Positions 16,908-25,415 of a DNA stretch of 64,000 bases are shown piece by piece. The notes beneath the pieces were generated by a model, which searched no databases, was not told the origin of the DNA, and saw only the letters and a list, made by a program, of their open reading frames with translations. Source of the stretch: CAVVEQ01 sp963747315 (GTDB lineage Bacteria > Chloroflexota > Anaerolineae > Anaerolineales > Anaerolineaceae); the NCBI GenBank assembly GCA_963747315.1, contig CAVVEQ010000006.1:372001-436000 (forward strand), read 5' to 3'. Every line of letters starts with the position of its first letter. Positions within the stretch are counted from its first letter, which is position 1. Position numbers and translations under genes: made by a program.

Positions 16908-17873
16908 TCACTTGCGCGCCTCCGCGAGCAGCCGCACCTGGTTGATCGGGTCACCGGCGGCATAGACCACGCCTTTGAAGGGTATCCTCGCTCCTCCGGA
17001 GAGCGGCTGGTTGATCTCCACCCGGCGAACTCCGGTCGGATTGCCCAGAGCGTCGTAAGCAGCCAGCCCAAGCCACACACCTGATGCCTGCGCTGCAGTG
17101 TCTTCCAGGAAAATCTCCCCGCTCACCTCGGCGGATTTTCCCCCAGGGGCAATACCTACCACCAAATTTTCGATTTCAACTTTTGGGTATCGTCCTGAGG
17201 AATCATTTAAAGGCAGTACCATCCTGATCTCGGCATCCGTTTCCAACGGTTCGGGTATGGGAGCAGGAAAATACACCGCAAGCGGGAAGTTCTCTCCAGC
17301 CGGCAACGTATCCAGGATCAAGGTGACATCCTGGCTGTGGACTTCGCCATCCTGGCCGGCAACGCGGATGGAGCCGGAAACACTCTCCACGCCAAACGCC
17401 TGAGGATTGGTCACATCGGCAAAGCACCACAGACCGCCTTCCCCGGAGCGGTAACAGACCGGTTTGGCGACTTGCAGGCTGACCGGTGTGGGCGAAGGGA
17501 TCGAAGGCGTACCCGAAGCGGGCGTGCCGGGAGGGGGAATAAATACCACAGTCCCCACGCTGAGGATGTTCGGGTTCAACCCCGGGTTGGCAGCCTGCAA
17601 CGCGGGAATGCTCACCCCGTACCGGAAAGCAATACCCGAAAAGGTGTCGCCCCTGGCGATCGGATGCGTGCGCGGTGTGGGAGAAGGCGAAGGCAGCGGC
17701 GTGGAGGTTCCCGGCAAGGTGGGCGTCCGGGAAGGCATGGGCGTATCGGTGCGGAAATATTCGAAGGTAGGCGTGGATGATTCAGGCTGGTTCGATCCTG
17801 TTTCAGGCGAACATGAAGCCAGCACCAGGATAAGAGCGAAAATCAAGCCAAAAATTAAATATCGATGAATCAT
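16908..17873 (-). CDS. LysM-domain lipoprotein
   Basis: 321 residues. The signal peptide ends in a lipobox (LASC), followed by a Pro/Thr/Ser-rich spacer, one LysM domain (residues ~68-113, with GDTFSGIAFRYGVSIPALQAANP), a second Pro-rich linker, and a ~190-residue beta-rich C-terminal part containing an FxxEN/beta-sandwich-like region of unknown type. LysM binds peptidoglycan glycans, so the protein should sit at the cell wall. A TATAAT ends 7 nt before the ATG and no Shine-Dalgarno sequence is seen. It is probably co-transcribed with the thiolase, although no functional link is evident. Confidence 0.85.
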   Translation of the reverse strand: MIHRYLIFGLIFALILVLASCSPETGSNQPESSTPTFEYFRTDTPMPSRTPTLPGTSTPLPSPSPTPRTHPIARGDTFSGIAFRYGVSIPALQAANPGLNPNILSVGTVVFIPPPGTPASGTPSIPSPTPVSLQVAKPVCYRSGEGGLWCFADVTNPQAFGVESVSGSIRVAGQDGEVHSQDVTLILDTLPAGENFPLAVYFPAPIPEPLETDAEIRMVLPLNDSSGRYPKVEIENLVVGIAPGGKSAEVSGEIFLEDTAAQASGVWLGLAAYDALGNPTGVRRVEINQPLSGGARIPFKGVVYAAGDPINQVRLLAEARK

Positions 17874-17971
17874 CTATAAAATTATACCTTCCCCCAAACC
17901 GGTCAAATTGTGCGGGTGTATTTAAGTTGCGTAAAAAGAATAACGCAACGGATCTGCAAAAGCATATCATA

Positions 17972-18005
17972 CCGGTAGAGACCCGACACTCTGCGTCTCT
18001 ACCGG
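17972..18005. repeat. REP-like intergenic palindrome
   Basis: A perfect 11-bp inverted repeat (17972-17982 and 17995-18005, core GGTAGAGAC/GTCTCTACC) with a 12-nt loop, between two divergent genes. Its core resembles the GTAGAGAC-type palindromes dispersed in some cyanobacterial and Chloroflexi genomes; that likeness is from memory. No T-run follows. Confidence 0.45.
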
Positions 18006-18138
18006 CATTCTCGCAACCACGTCTACCTCCCAACCGTACCAATCAACTTGTCAACAATTCAACATTCGACCAAATCGACCTTTCCAACGCATCCCCCTCC
18101 ATGTTAGAATTCAACCAGAGAATCCCAGTGAGGCACAG

Positions 18139-18717
18139 ATGCCTGAAATGATCGAGATGGTCGTAGATAGCGTGCGGGTCAGCCTGACCAACCAGCAGCG
18201 CATTATTGTATTAAAAGAAAAAGCCGCAGAAAGATTCCTGCCGATCTGGATCGGGCCTTATGAAGCCGAGGCCATTACCTTGGCGCTTCAGGAGCTCGAA
18301 GTCGCCCGTCCTCAGACTCACGACCTGATCCGCAACATCCTGGCCGGCCTCAAAGCCCGCCTGATGAGGGTGGAAGTCACCTCCCTCCGCGAGGACGTGT
18401 ATTACGGCAACCTGGTGATCGAGGTGAACGAGGAGATCGTGATGGTGGATTCCCGCCCGTCCGACGCCCTCGCCCTGGCCGTTCGTTACCACGTGCCCAT
18501 CCTGGTGGCTGTGGAAGTATTGGAACAAGCGGCGATCCATCCCGAGGACGATATCCAGGACGGGGGAATTATCGAAGGGGAGACGCCAATGGTTGAAGAT
18601 TCCACTGACGGCGCCGACCGTCTTTCGGTATTCGAGGATTTTCTTGAGCAGCTTGATGACGACGAAACCGAACCACCCCCCGCCGACCCTGAACCCCCTG
18701 AGGAGGATGATAAATGA
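18139..18717 (+). CDS. Bifunctional nuclease family protein (DUF151)
   Basis: 192 residues. Residues ~1-135 are a DUF151/BFN domain: LPIWIGPYEAEAIT, the VTSLREDVYYGNLVIE strand pair, and VDSRPSDALALAVR, the most conserved block. The last ~55 residues are an acidic Pro/Glu-rich tail with no fold. Family members have been reported to cut DNA and RNA; what they do in bacteria is not settled. The stop overlaps the DnaB start by 4 bp (ATGA), so it is the first gene of a replication cluster. An alternative start is the second ATG (MIEMVVD). Confidence 0.9.
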   Translation: MPEMIEMVVDSVRVSLTNQQRIIVLKEKAAERFLPIWIGPYEAEAITLALQELEVARPQTHDLIRNILAGLKARLMRVEVTSLREDVYYGNLVIEVNEEIVMVDSRPSDALALAVRYHVPILVAVEVLEQAAIHPEDDIQDGGIIEGETPMVEDSTDGADRLSVFEDFLEQLDDDETEPPPADPEPPEEDDK

Positions 18718-20087
18718 GCGATATGCCTCCCCTGGAGGAAAGGTCCGCGCCCTCCATAGTCACCCAACCGCACAGCCGCGAATCGGAAGAAGCCGTCCTC
18801 GGCGCGGTGCTAATCAATCCCGAAGTCTATTTCGATATTGCCCAGATCCTCCAGCCGGATGATTTCTACATCGTCCGCAACCGCTGGATCTGGGAAGCGT
18901 TCACCCGGCTGCACGAGCGGCGAATCCCCATCGACTACATAACGATCACTCAAGAGCTGGAGCAATCTAACCAGTTGCTCGAACTGGGCGGCCCGTCCTA
19001 CATTACCGCCCTGGCCAGCCAGACGCCCTCCTCATTACACGCAGAGGCATACGCCCAGATCGTGGAACAGGAAGCCATTCGCCGGCGAATGCTGGCCTCG
19101 GCCAACCAGATGGCGCAGCTGGCCACCGATCGCGATCGCAACGTGGATAATATCATCGACGAAGCTGAGAAGGCAGTCTTCGCCATGAGCGAGCGGCGAA
19201 TCCATCACGATATCCAGCCCATCCGCTCGGTGCTCAGCGATTATTACGACCACGTAGACGAGATGGCCCGCCGCCCGGAGGAGATATACGGAGTTCCCAC
19301 CGGGTTGACAGACCTGGATAAGCTCCTCGGTGGCCTGCAAAAATCCGATCTGCTAATTGTGGCCGGGCGTCCGGCATCAGGCAAGACCGGGTTCCTCCTC
19401 TCGGCGGCCAAGAACGCCGCCCAGAAACACCGCAAGCATGTGGCCTTCTTTTCACTCGAAATGTCCAACGAGCAGCTCGTTCAGCGCCTGATCGCCCAGG
19501 AGACCAAGATCGATTCCCAGCGGTTGCGCAGCGGAAAATTGGATGAGGAGGAATGGCCGCTATTCACACACGCCATCGAAGTGATGGGCGATACAGTCAT
19601 GTTCCTGGATGACACCCCCGCCATCACGCCCATCCAGCTGCGCACCAAATGCCGCCGGCTGCACATTGAATACAACCTCGACCTGGTGGTCATCGATTAC
19701 ATCCAGCTTATGTCCTCCGATACGCGAACCGAAAACCGCGTCCAGGAGGTCTCGTATATCACCCGCAACCTTAAGATCCTGGCGCGCGAACTGAACGTTC
19801 CCGTGCTGGCTGCCGCCCAGCTTTCGCGTGCGGTGGAGCAGCGCGCTGATAAGCGTCCCATGCTCTCCGACCTTCGCGAATCCGGCTCGCTGGAGCAGGA
19901 CGCGGACGTGGTCATGTTCATCCATCGTCCCAACGCCGCTGAAAAGGAAGCGCCTCGCGCCACCACCCAGACAGAAATGATCGAGCTAATCGTTGCCAAG
20001 CACCGCAACGGGCCTACGCACTCCGGCATCGAATTGATCTTCTTTAACAATCTCGCACGTTTCGAAAATGCCATCCTCAACCGCTGA
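18714..20087 (+). CDS. dnaB: Replicative DNA helicase DnaB
   Basis: 457 residues, full length. The N-terminal helical domain (PHSRESEEAVLGAVL, residues ~20-120) binds primase; the RecA-like C-terminal motor has Walker A in GRPASGKTGF, Walker B in LVVIDYIQLM, and the conserved FSLEMS and LSQL-equivalent AAAQLSRAVEQR blocks. The hexamer unwinds DNA ahead of the fork. It is translationally coupled to DUF151 upstream, with GAGGAGG before the start, and overlaps the DnaD-like gene downstream, so helicase and putative loaders are made together. Confidence 0.97.
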   Translation: MSDMPPLEERSAPSIVTQPHSRESEEAVLGAVLINPEVYFDIAQILQPDDFYIVRNRWIWEAFTRLHERRIPIDYITITQELEQSNQLLELGGPSYITALASQTPSSLHAEAYAQIVEQEAIRRRMLASANQMAQLATDRDRNVDNIIDEAEKAVFAMSERRIHHDIQPIRSVLSDYYDHVDEMARRPEEIYGVPTGLTDLDKLLGGLQKSDLLIVAGRPASGKTGFLLSAAKNAAQKHRKHVAFFSLEMSNEQLVQRLIAQETKIDSQRLRSGKLDEEEWPLFTHAIEVMGDTVMFLDDTPAITPIQLRTKCRRLHIEYNLDLVVIDYIQLMSSDTRTENRVQEVSYITRNLKILARELNVPVLAAAQLSRAVEQRADKRPMLSDLRESGSLEQDADVVMFIHRPNAAEKEAPRATTQTEMIELIVAKHRNGPTHSGIELIFFNNLARFENAILNR

Positions 20088-20781
20088 TCCCGGCGAAATC
20101 CGCATGAGATCCTTTGCTGGTTTTTCGGAAGGCCGCTCCAAACCAACGTCCGTCCCGGCGGAGTTCTTTGAGCACCTTCTAACCGGGATCGACACCCTGG
20201 AAGAAATGCGCGTCACACTCTACGCGCTATGGTTTCTCGTACGCCAGGAATCCACCTTCCTGCAATTCCGCGCTTCCGAGCTCGCCTCCGATGCAAACCT
20301 GATGAATTCTTTTTCCGGGGATGTCGCTAATGCGCGGAAGATCCTTGACGCAGCGCTGGAAAGAGCGGTCGTGCGAGGCACATTTTTGAAATCGGCTTCC
20401 GCGGAAGTTGAACCGATTTTCTTCCTGAATTCCCCGCGCGGACAGGCAGGCTTGCGTGCCCTGCAGAGCGGCAAGGTCGGCTCGCTTCCTGCCAATCTCT
20501 CCCCTCAGACAATCAGGGATAAACCCAATATTTTCCGCCTGTACGAGGAGAATATCGGTCCGCTCACACCACTTATCGCCGAAGACCTTCGGGCTGCCGA
20601 GCAGGAATACCCGGAAAGCTGGATCGAAGAGGCTTTTCACCTGGCGGTACAGCGCAATGCCCGTTCCTGGCGCTATATCGACGCAGTTTTAAAACGCTGG
20701 AAAGAGGAGGGTAGGGATGGCCGAGATCAAAACGGTAGCCGGCAGGATCGCCAGAGCTACACCGAGTGGGAAAATGAATAA
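20068..20781 (+). CDS. DnaD-like replication protein
   Basis: 237 residues. The N-terminal ~130 residues are a winged-helix-like region (PAEFFEHLLTGIDTLEEMRVTLYALWFLV). Residues ~155-220 match a DnaD/DnaB_2 domain: NIFRLYEENIGPLTPLIAEDL, ending in the family signature SWRYIDAVLKRWKEEG (YIxxILxxW type). In Firmicutes DnaD remodels the origin and helps load the helicase. Here the gene sits between dnaB and a DnaC-like loader, in line with that role. The first ATG at 20068 lies inside dnaB; a start at 20104 (MRSFAGF) is also possible. The 3' end overlaps the next gene. Confidence 0.82.
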   Translation: MPSSTADPGEIRMRSFAGFSEGRSKPTSVPAEFFEHLLTGIDTLEEMRVTLYALWFLVRQESTFLQFRASELASDANLMNSFSGDVANARKILDAALERAVVRGTFLKSASAEVEPIFFLNSPRGQAGLRALQSGKVGSLPANLSPQTIRDKPNIFRLYEENIGPLTPLIAEDLRAAEQEYPESWIEEAFHLAVQRNARSWRYIDAVLKRWKEEGRDGRDQNGSRQDRQSYTEWENE

Positions 20782-22112
20782 ACCTCTTCCGCCTGCCAGT
20801 AAGCACTCCACGCTGGATGCCGACCCCGATTGCCCCATCTGTGGCGGCACCGGGTACCTCCGGCAGGACCTGCCCGTCACCGATCCCAATTTCGGAAGAT
20901 TGATCCTTTGTTCCTGCCGCGAGCGCTCCCGCGCCCAGCAGGACCAGTCCCGTCTCTACCGCTTGAGCAACCTCGATGCCTTCAGGGATATGACCTTTGA
21001 GTCCTTCAATACCCGCGGCAGGCTGGGCTTGGGCGAAACCCAGTTGACACTCGCTCGAGTTGGCCTTCAACCAGTCCCGCCAGTTTGCCCAGAAGCTCTC
21101 AGGGTGGCTGCTGCTCACCGGGGGCTTTGGTTGTGGGAAAACCCACCTGGCAGCGGCGGTAGCGAACTTTGTGGTTGGGTTCGGTGTGCCCACGCTCTTT
21201 CTCACTGTCCCGGATTTGCTGGATTGGCTGCGGTACTCCTACGACAGCACCGAAACCTCCTTTGAGACCCGCTTCGAAGAGATCCGCAACGTCCGCCTGC
21301 TGGTATTGGATGACCTGGGTACCCAGAACGCCACCCCCTGGGCGGAGGAAAAGCTCTACCAGATCATCAACCACCGCTATACGCTCAAGCTCCCCACCAT
21401 CATCACCACCAATCTGGATTTGATCGAATTGGATGGCAGGGTGCGCTCCCGCCTGCAGGATAGCGACCTGGTGACTTCAGTGAAGATCGCCGCTCCTGAT
21501 TTCCGTAATGCCACCGCAGATTCCACCATATCCGGGATCGGCACGCTGCCGCTGCTCAGCGGTCACACCTTTGGAAATTTCAGCCTGCGCGAAAACGAAA
21601 AACTGCCTGCAGACGAACAGAAAAGCCTGGAGCGTGCATTCCGAATCACCCAGCAGTACGCCGAAAAGCCCAAAGGCTGGCTGATTGTCACCGGCACTTA
21701 TGGTTGCGGGAAGACTCACCTTGCTGCCGCAATCGGAAATTTCCGCGCGGCGGAAGGCGATGAACCGATCTTTATCGTCGTCCCGGACCTGCTAGATCAC
21801 CTGCGCTCCACATTCAGCCCTTCAAGCACCATCACTTATGATCACCTCTTCGAGCAGATCCGCACCTGCCGTCTGCTCATTCTGGATGACCTGGGCACCC
21901 AAACCTCCAGTCCCTGGGCTAAGGAAAAATTATTCCAGCTTCTGAACTACCGTTATGAAGCCAAACTGCCAACCGTGATAACCACCTCGGCAAAACCGGA
22001 TGAGATCGATCCGCGGGTCCAGAGCCGCCTGAGTGACAGCCATATCAGCACCGCCATCGCCATCACCGCGCCCACCTACCGCCACGGCAATTCCCGATCG
22101 AAAAGTAAATAA
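20717..22112 (+). CDS. DnaC-like helicase-loader ATPase with two tandem AAA+ modules (frameshifted)
   Basis: About 464 residues after removing one base near 21050-21056, which joins GLGETQLTL to LELAFNQSRQFA. The N-terminus has a zinc-finger-like Cys set (CPICGG and CSCRE). Then come two complete DnaC/IstB-type ATPase modules. Module 1 has Walker A GGFGCGKTHLAAA (~135) and Walker B LLVLDDLGTQ (~195); module 2 has GTYGCGKTHLAAA (~326) and LLILDDLGTQ (~387). Each is preceded by a TFxxF-type lead-in and followed by an Arg-containing sensor (GRVRSRLQD, PRVQSRLSD). Single-module loaders are ~250 residues, so this is an internal duplication. The start at 20717 follows GGAGGGTAGGG. It probably loads DnaB (18714). 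Confidence 0.85.
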
Positions 22113-22134
22113 TTGATATACATATCGATATAAT

Positions 22135-22153
22135 TCGGATATAATTTATCCGA
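22135..22153. promoter_or_regulatory. Palindromic operator-like site upstream of the iron permease
   Basis: A perfect 7-bp inverted repeat (TCGGATA, 5 nt, TATCCGA) of 19 bp total, 45 bp before the ATG at 22198. It overlaps TATAAT-like boxes (22129-22134 and 22139-22144). Size and AT-rich centre are typical for Fur- or DtxR-class metal regulators; the regulator is not identified. Confidence 0.5.
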
Positions 22154-22197
22154 TTTATATTCGAACTGCGCCTTCGCGTGGCTAATCAAGAGGTGCC

Positions 22198-23007
22198 ATG
22201 GTATCTGGTTTTGTGCTTGCGTTCCGGGAAGGGCTGGAAGCCGTCCTGATCATTTCCATCGTTTTAGGGGTTGTAATCCGGCTTGACCGCCGGCGGCTCG
22301 TGCCATCCGTGTGGTTGGGTACCGCTTCGGGTGCAATCCTCAGCATGGTGATCGCAATCGCCCTTGCCCGGGCCGGCCTGGAATTTGAAGGGGCGCGCGA
22401 AGAAGTTTTTGAAGCGGTCACAATGCTGCTTGCTGCGGGTGTGCTCACCTGGATGGTTTTATGGATGCAGCGAAACTCGGTTAGCCTTCGTTCCAACCTG
22501 GAATCCAAGCTGAACCAGGGTCAGGGCCGTTGGCAGGTATTTCTGATTTGCTTCCTTGCCGTTCTTCGCGAGGGTGTGGAATTGGCGCTATTCCTCCTCG
22601 CAGTTGGATTCGCAGTAGACAGCCGGCAGGTGCTCTCTGGTGCGCTGCTTGGGCTAGCTGCTGCTGTTATCACAGGGGTGATCTGGTTCCGGTCCTCCAA
22701 CCGCCTCGCCCTGCGCAGGTTTTTTCAGGTCACAAATATCCTATTACTGCTCTTCGCAGCCGGGTTATTTGCCATGGGAATTCACGAGCTCATAGAGCTT
22801 CACCTGTTGCCTGCGTTGGTGGAGCCGCTTTACGACCTTTCCTCCATCCTTCCGGAATCCTCCACCCTAGGCACGCTGCTTTCCACGCTTTTCAGTTATC
22901 GCCAGGCGCCCGCGTTAATGGAAGTGGCAGCGTTCTGGGGTTACATGGCTGCAATGTTCACCATCCTTCAATGCCGGAACAAGCTCGCGGATCCAACCGG
23001 GCAATAA
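22198..23007 (+). CDS. FTR1-family high-affinity iron permease
   Basis: 269 residues with about seven membrane helices. Both family motifs are present: REGLEA in the first helix (residues 10-15) and REGVE in the fourth (~120), whose Glu residues bind iron during passage. Bacterial members (EfeU type) import ferrous iron after oxidation or ferric iron directly. No EfeO/EfeB partner is adjacent, so it may act alone. Start with AGAGGTG upstream. A palindrome at 22135-22153 suggests metal-dependent control. The gene is convergent with the TPR gene, whose terminator overlaps the FTR1 stop. Confidence 0.92.
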   Translation: MVSGFVLAFREGLEAVLIISIVLGVVIRLDRRRLVPSVWLGTASGAILSMVIAIALARAGLEFEGAREEVFEAVTMLLAAGVLTWMVLWMQRNSVSLRSNLESKLNQGQGRWQVFLICFLAVLREGVELALFLLAVGFAVDSRQVLSGALLGLAAAVITGVIWFRSSNRLALRRFFQVTNILLLLFAAGLFAMGIHELIELHLLPALVEPLYDLSSILPESSTLGTLLSTLFSYRQAPALMEVAAFWGYMAAMFTILQCRNKLADPTGQ

Positions 23008-23031
23008 AAAAACTCCGGATATTTACCGGAG
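23006..23031 (-). terminator. Rho-independent terminator of the polA-TPR operon
   Basis: CTCCGG/CCGGAG (23013-23018, 23026-23031) with a 7-nt loop; on the minus strand it is followed by T7 (23006-23012), which overlaps the stop codon of the convergent FTR1 gene. Confidence 0.85.
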
Positions 23032-23056
23032 CCATATGTGGTTGAATTATTAATTG

Positions 23057-25385
23057 TCAGGGCTGCATTTGCAGCTGACGGAGGGTTTTCTGGTAATCGG
23101 CGACGTTTGGCGGGTTGAGCGAGATCGCCTTTTGAAGCATCTCAATCGCCTCGGTCTTCTTCCCTGCCAGGGTGAGCGCGTCAGCTCCGGTACCCAGAAC
23201 CTCCACCGCTTTGTTAGTCTGTCCCAGGCGGATCATCAAGTCAGCGAGTTTGTAATATAGATCGGGCACTTCCACATGTTCCTGGATCAAATCCTTGATA
23301 AATCCGATCGCCTTGGGGCGCTGATCGGTGCTTTCCAGCAGCGATGTGTAAGCATCAACCTCGGCAAGCGCTTCTGTGGGTTGCCCCAGCCGAAAGTAGA
23401 GATCGACCAACCTCGAGCGGGGAGTATCAGCCTCCGGCTGCATGGCTTTTACCTGCTCGTAGACTCTTAATCGCGCTGCGCCAATCGAGACGCTGCATAT
23501 CAATATCTGCCACTTTGTAGAGAATATCCACCACCCACTTGCGGTCTGCGCCATTCTGCTGTGCCAGTTTGACTGCGGCCATGTAGGTACGCTTAGCCAT
23601 TTCAAATTCCGCCAGCTGGTAATAGATACCGGCAAGGTCCACATACTGCTGCAGGGCTTCATCCACACGGTGCTGTTCAGCCAGGAGCTCAATCAGCCGG
23701 CTGCGAACAGATAGGTCCATAGAGGCCATTTGGGTGATGCGGGTGAGCAGGCGGATAGCCTGCCCGGCATCTCCGCGCAGGGAATAGACCTCAGCCGTGG
23801 TCATAAACTTGTGGACGGCATCCTGGGTTCGTCCTTCCTTAACCAGGATTTCGCCCATCTGGATATGAAGAGGAAGGTAGGTTGGCGCGTAGGACATCGC
23901 ATTGAAAGCTTCTTCCATGGCAGTGCGGTAGTAACCGCGCGTGGTGTGTTGACGGATGAGCGACATGGAATCCACGATCTGACTGCCGCTGGTTTCCAGC
24001 ATCATGCTGGCCAGGGTCAAAGGTGGAACGCCTTCCGGTTGGGGGGGGAGTTGCTGGCGCGCCATGGTCAGGAACTGGCGCCAATCGGCGCGCAGGAGCT
24101 GACCGCGGATCACCTCGCAGAGTTTTTTCTGCGCGTTCAGATCTGTAAGGTTCACCTGGTCTTCGAGGATGGGCTCATACCCCTGGCTGAGCTCTTCAGC
24201 TTCCTCAGGACTGACCAGTTCCATATCCGCCAGGCGCAGCGCGTTGAGATAGGAGAGTGAGGCTTCGGCAAATTGATCCGAGGCTTCGTAGAGTTGGGCA
24301 ATGAGCAGGTAGGACCCAAGCGCGTAATCAGGGTGCTTAACCGATTCCTGCAGGTAGCGGAAGGATTTCTGTCCATCCTGGGTGCTCAGGATGAATCCAA
24401 GGTCAAAATAAATATCAGGGGTTTGCAAGCCAATTTCAAGCGCCTGTTCCAGGGGTTTCACCGCTCCCAGGTCATCCCCCGCGCTCTGCAGTTGGATGGC
24501 CTGCCCCAGGTATAGCTGAATACGAGCCCGGTCAGCGCTTTCCTGCGAGAGCCCGCCCGAACCCCTCGAGGTGCCGCCTACTCCCCGGCGGTAGATCAAA
24601 CCTTCCGGCGAGTTATCTTCGCTGAGATCGAATAATTGCGCCGCCAGCCGGGCCATTGCCCGCTGCCGCGCTTCCATAACCGGGTCGATCTTGAGCGGTG
24701 AGGTGGAACTGGACTTTGGTAATTGCCGTGGTCCCGTGGGGGGTTCAACCTCTGCCTGGATCTGAACCGGTTCGGCCATCGGCAGAGGCAATTGTTCGTT
24801 TCGATCCAGCATCTGCAGCATCTGGCCAACTTCTTCGTACTCGGGGACCATTTTCTGAACGTATTGGATCACCTGGTATGCCTTGACCATGTCCCCCTGC
24901 GATTGCATGATCGCTGCGGAGGCGATGTACTCCTCCACTGCGTTGGCCTTTCGGCCAAGGCGGTCGTAGATCGTGGCAAGGCGGGAGTGCGCCATCAGGT
25001 TGATCGGGTCAAGTTCGGATACCTTCATCCAATTCTCGATCGTCTTATCCACGTTACGCGCTTTAAGGAATAGCTCTGCTGCATCCATGTAGTGTTGAAT
25101 GGCAGCTTTGGTCTGACCAGTCTTTTCGCAGATGCGCGCCATCTTTTCAAGCGAGACGGCGTCGTTGGGATTTAGCGCGAATGCCCTGGTGTAGCAGGAA
25201 AGCGCTTCATCGTATCGTTTCTGTTCGTAATAGGATAACCCCAGGTTGGAGATCGCCTGAGGATGGTCGGGGACCTCTTCCAATGCGCGTTGATAAAACT
25301 GGGATGCCTGATCCCAGTTCTGGTCCCAGGCGGCGGTATGCCCCTGGTTCATCATACGTTGAAATATTTCCTGGTTGCCTGTCAC
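23057..25385 (-). CDS. Large TPR-repeat protein (frameshifted)
   Basis: About 775 residues after one base is removed near 23464-23467, joining DWRSAIK to VYEQVKAMQPEAD. At least twelve TPR-like helix pairs are seen in two blocks: residues ~1-180 with classical consensus (AISNLGLSYYEQKRYDEALSCYTRAFALNP) and ~290-775 with looser repeats. Between them is a disordered Pro/Ser-rich stretch. There is no signal peptide or membrane helix, so it should be a cytoplasmic scaffold. The start may be GTG at 25385. It lies 30 bp after polA in the same direction and is followed by a terminator. Its partner proteins are unknown. Confidence 0.82.
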
Positions 25386-25415
25386 TCCAAGCCCTATGCT
25401 GGCGTTAATTTTACT

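Noticed and set aside
17926..18138. Small gene in the 17926-18138 intergenic region
   Set aside because: The open frame has no ribosome site, spans the palindrome at 17972-18005 and has no protein-like composition.
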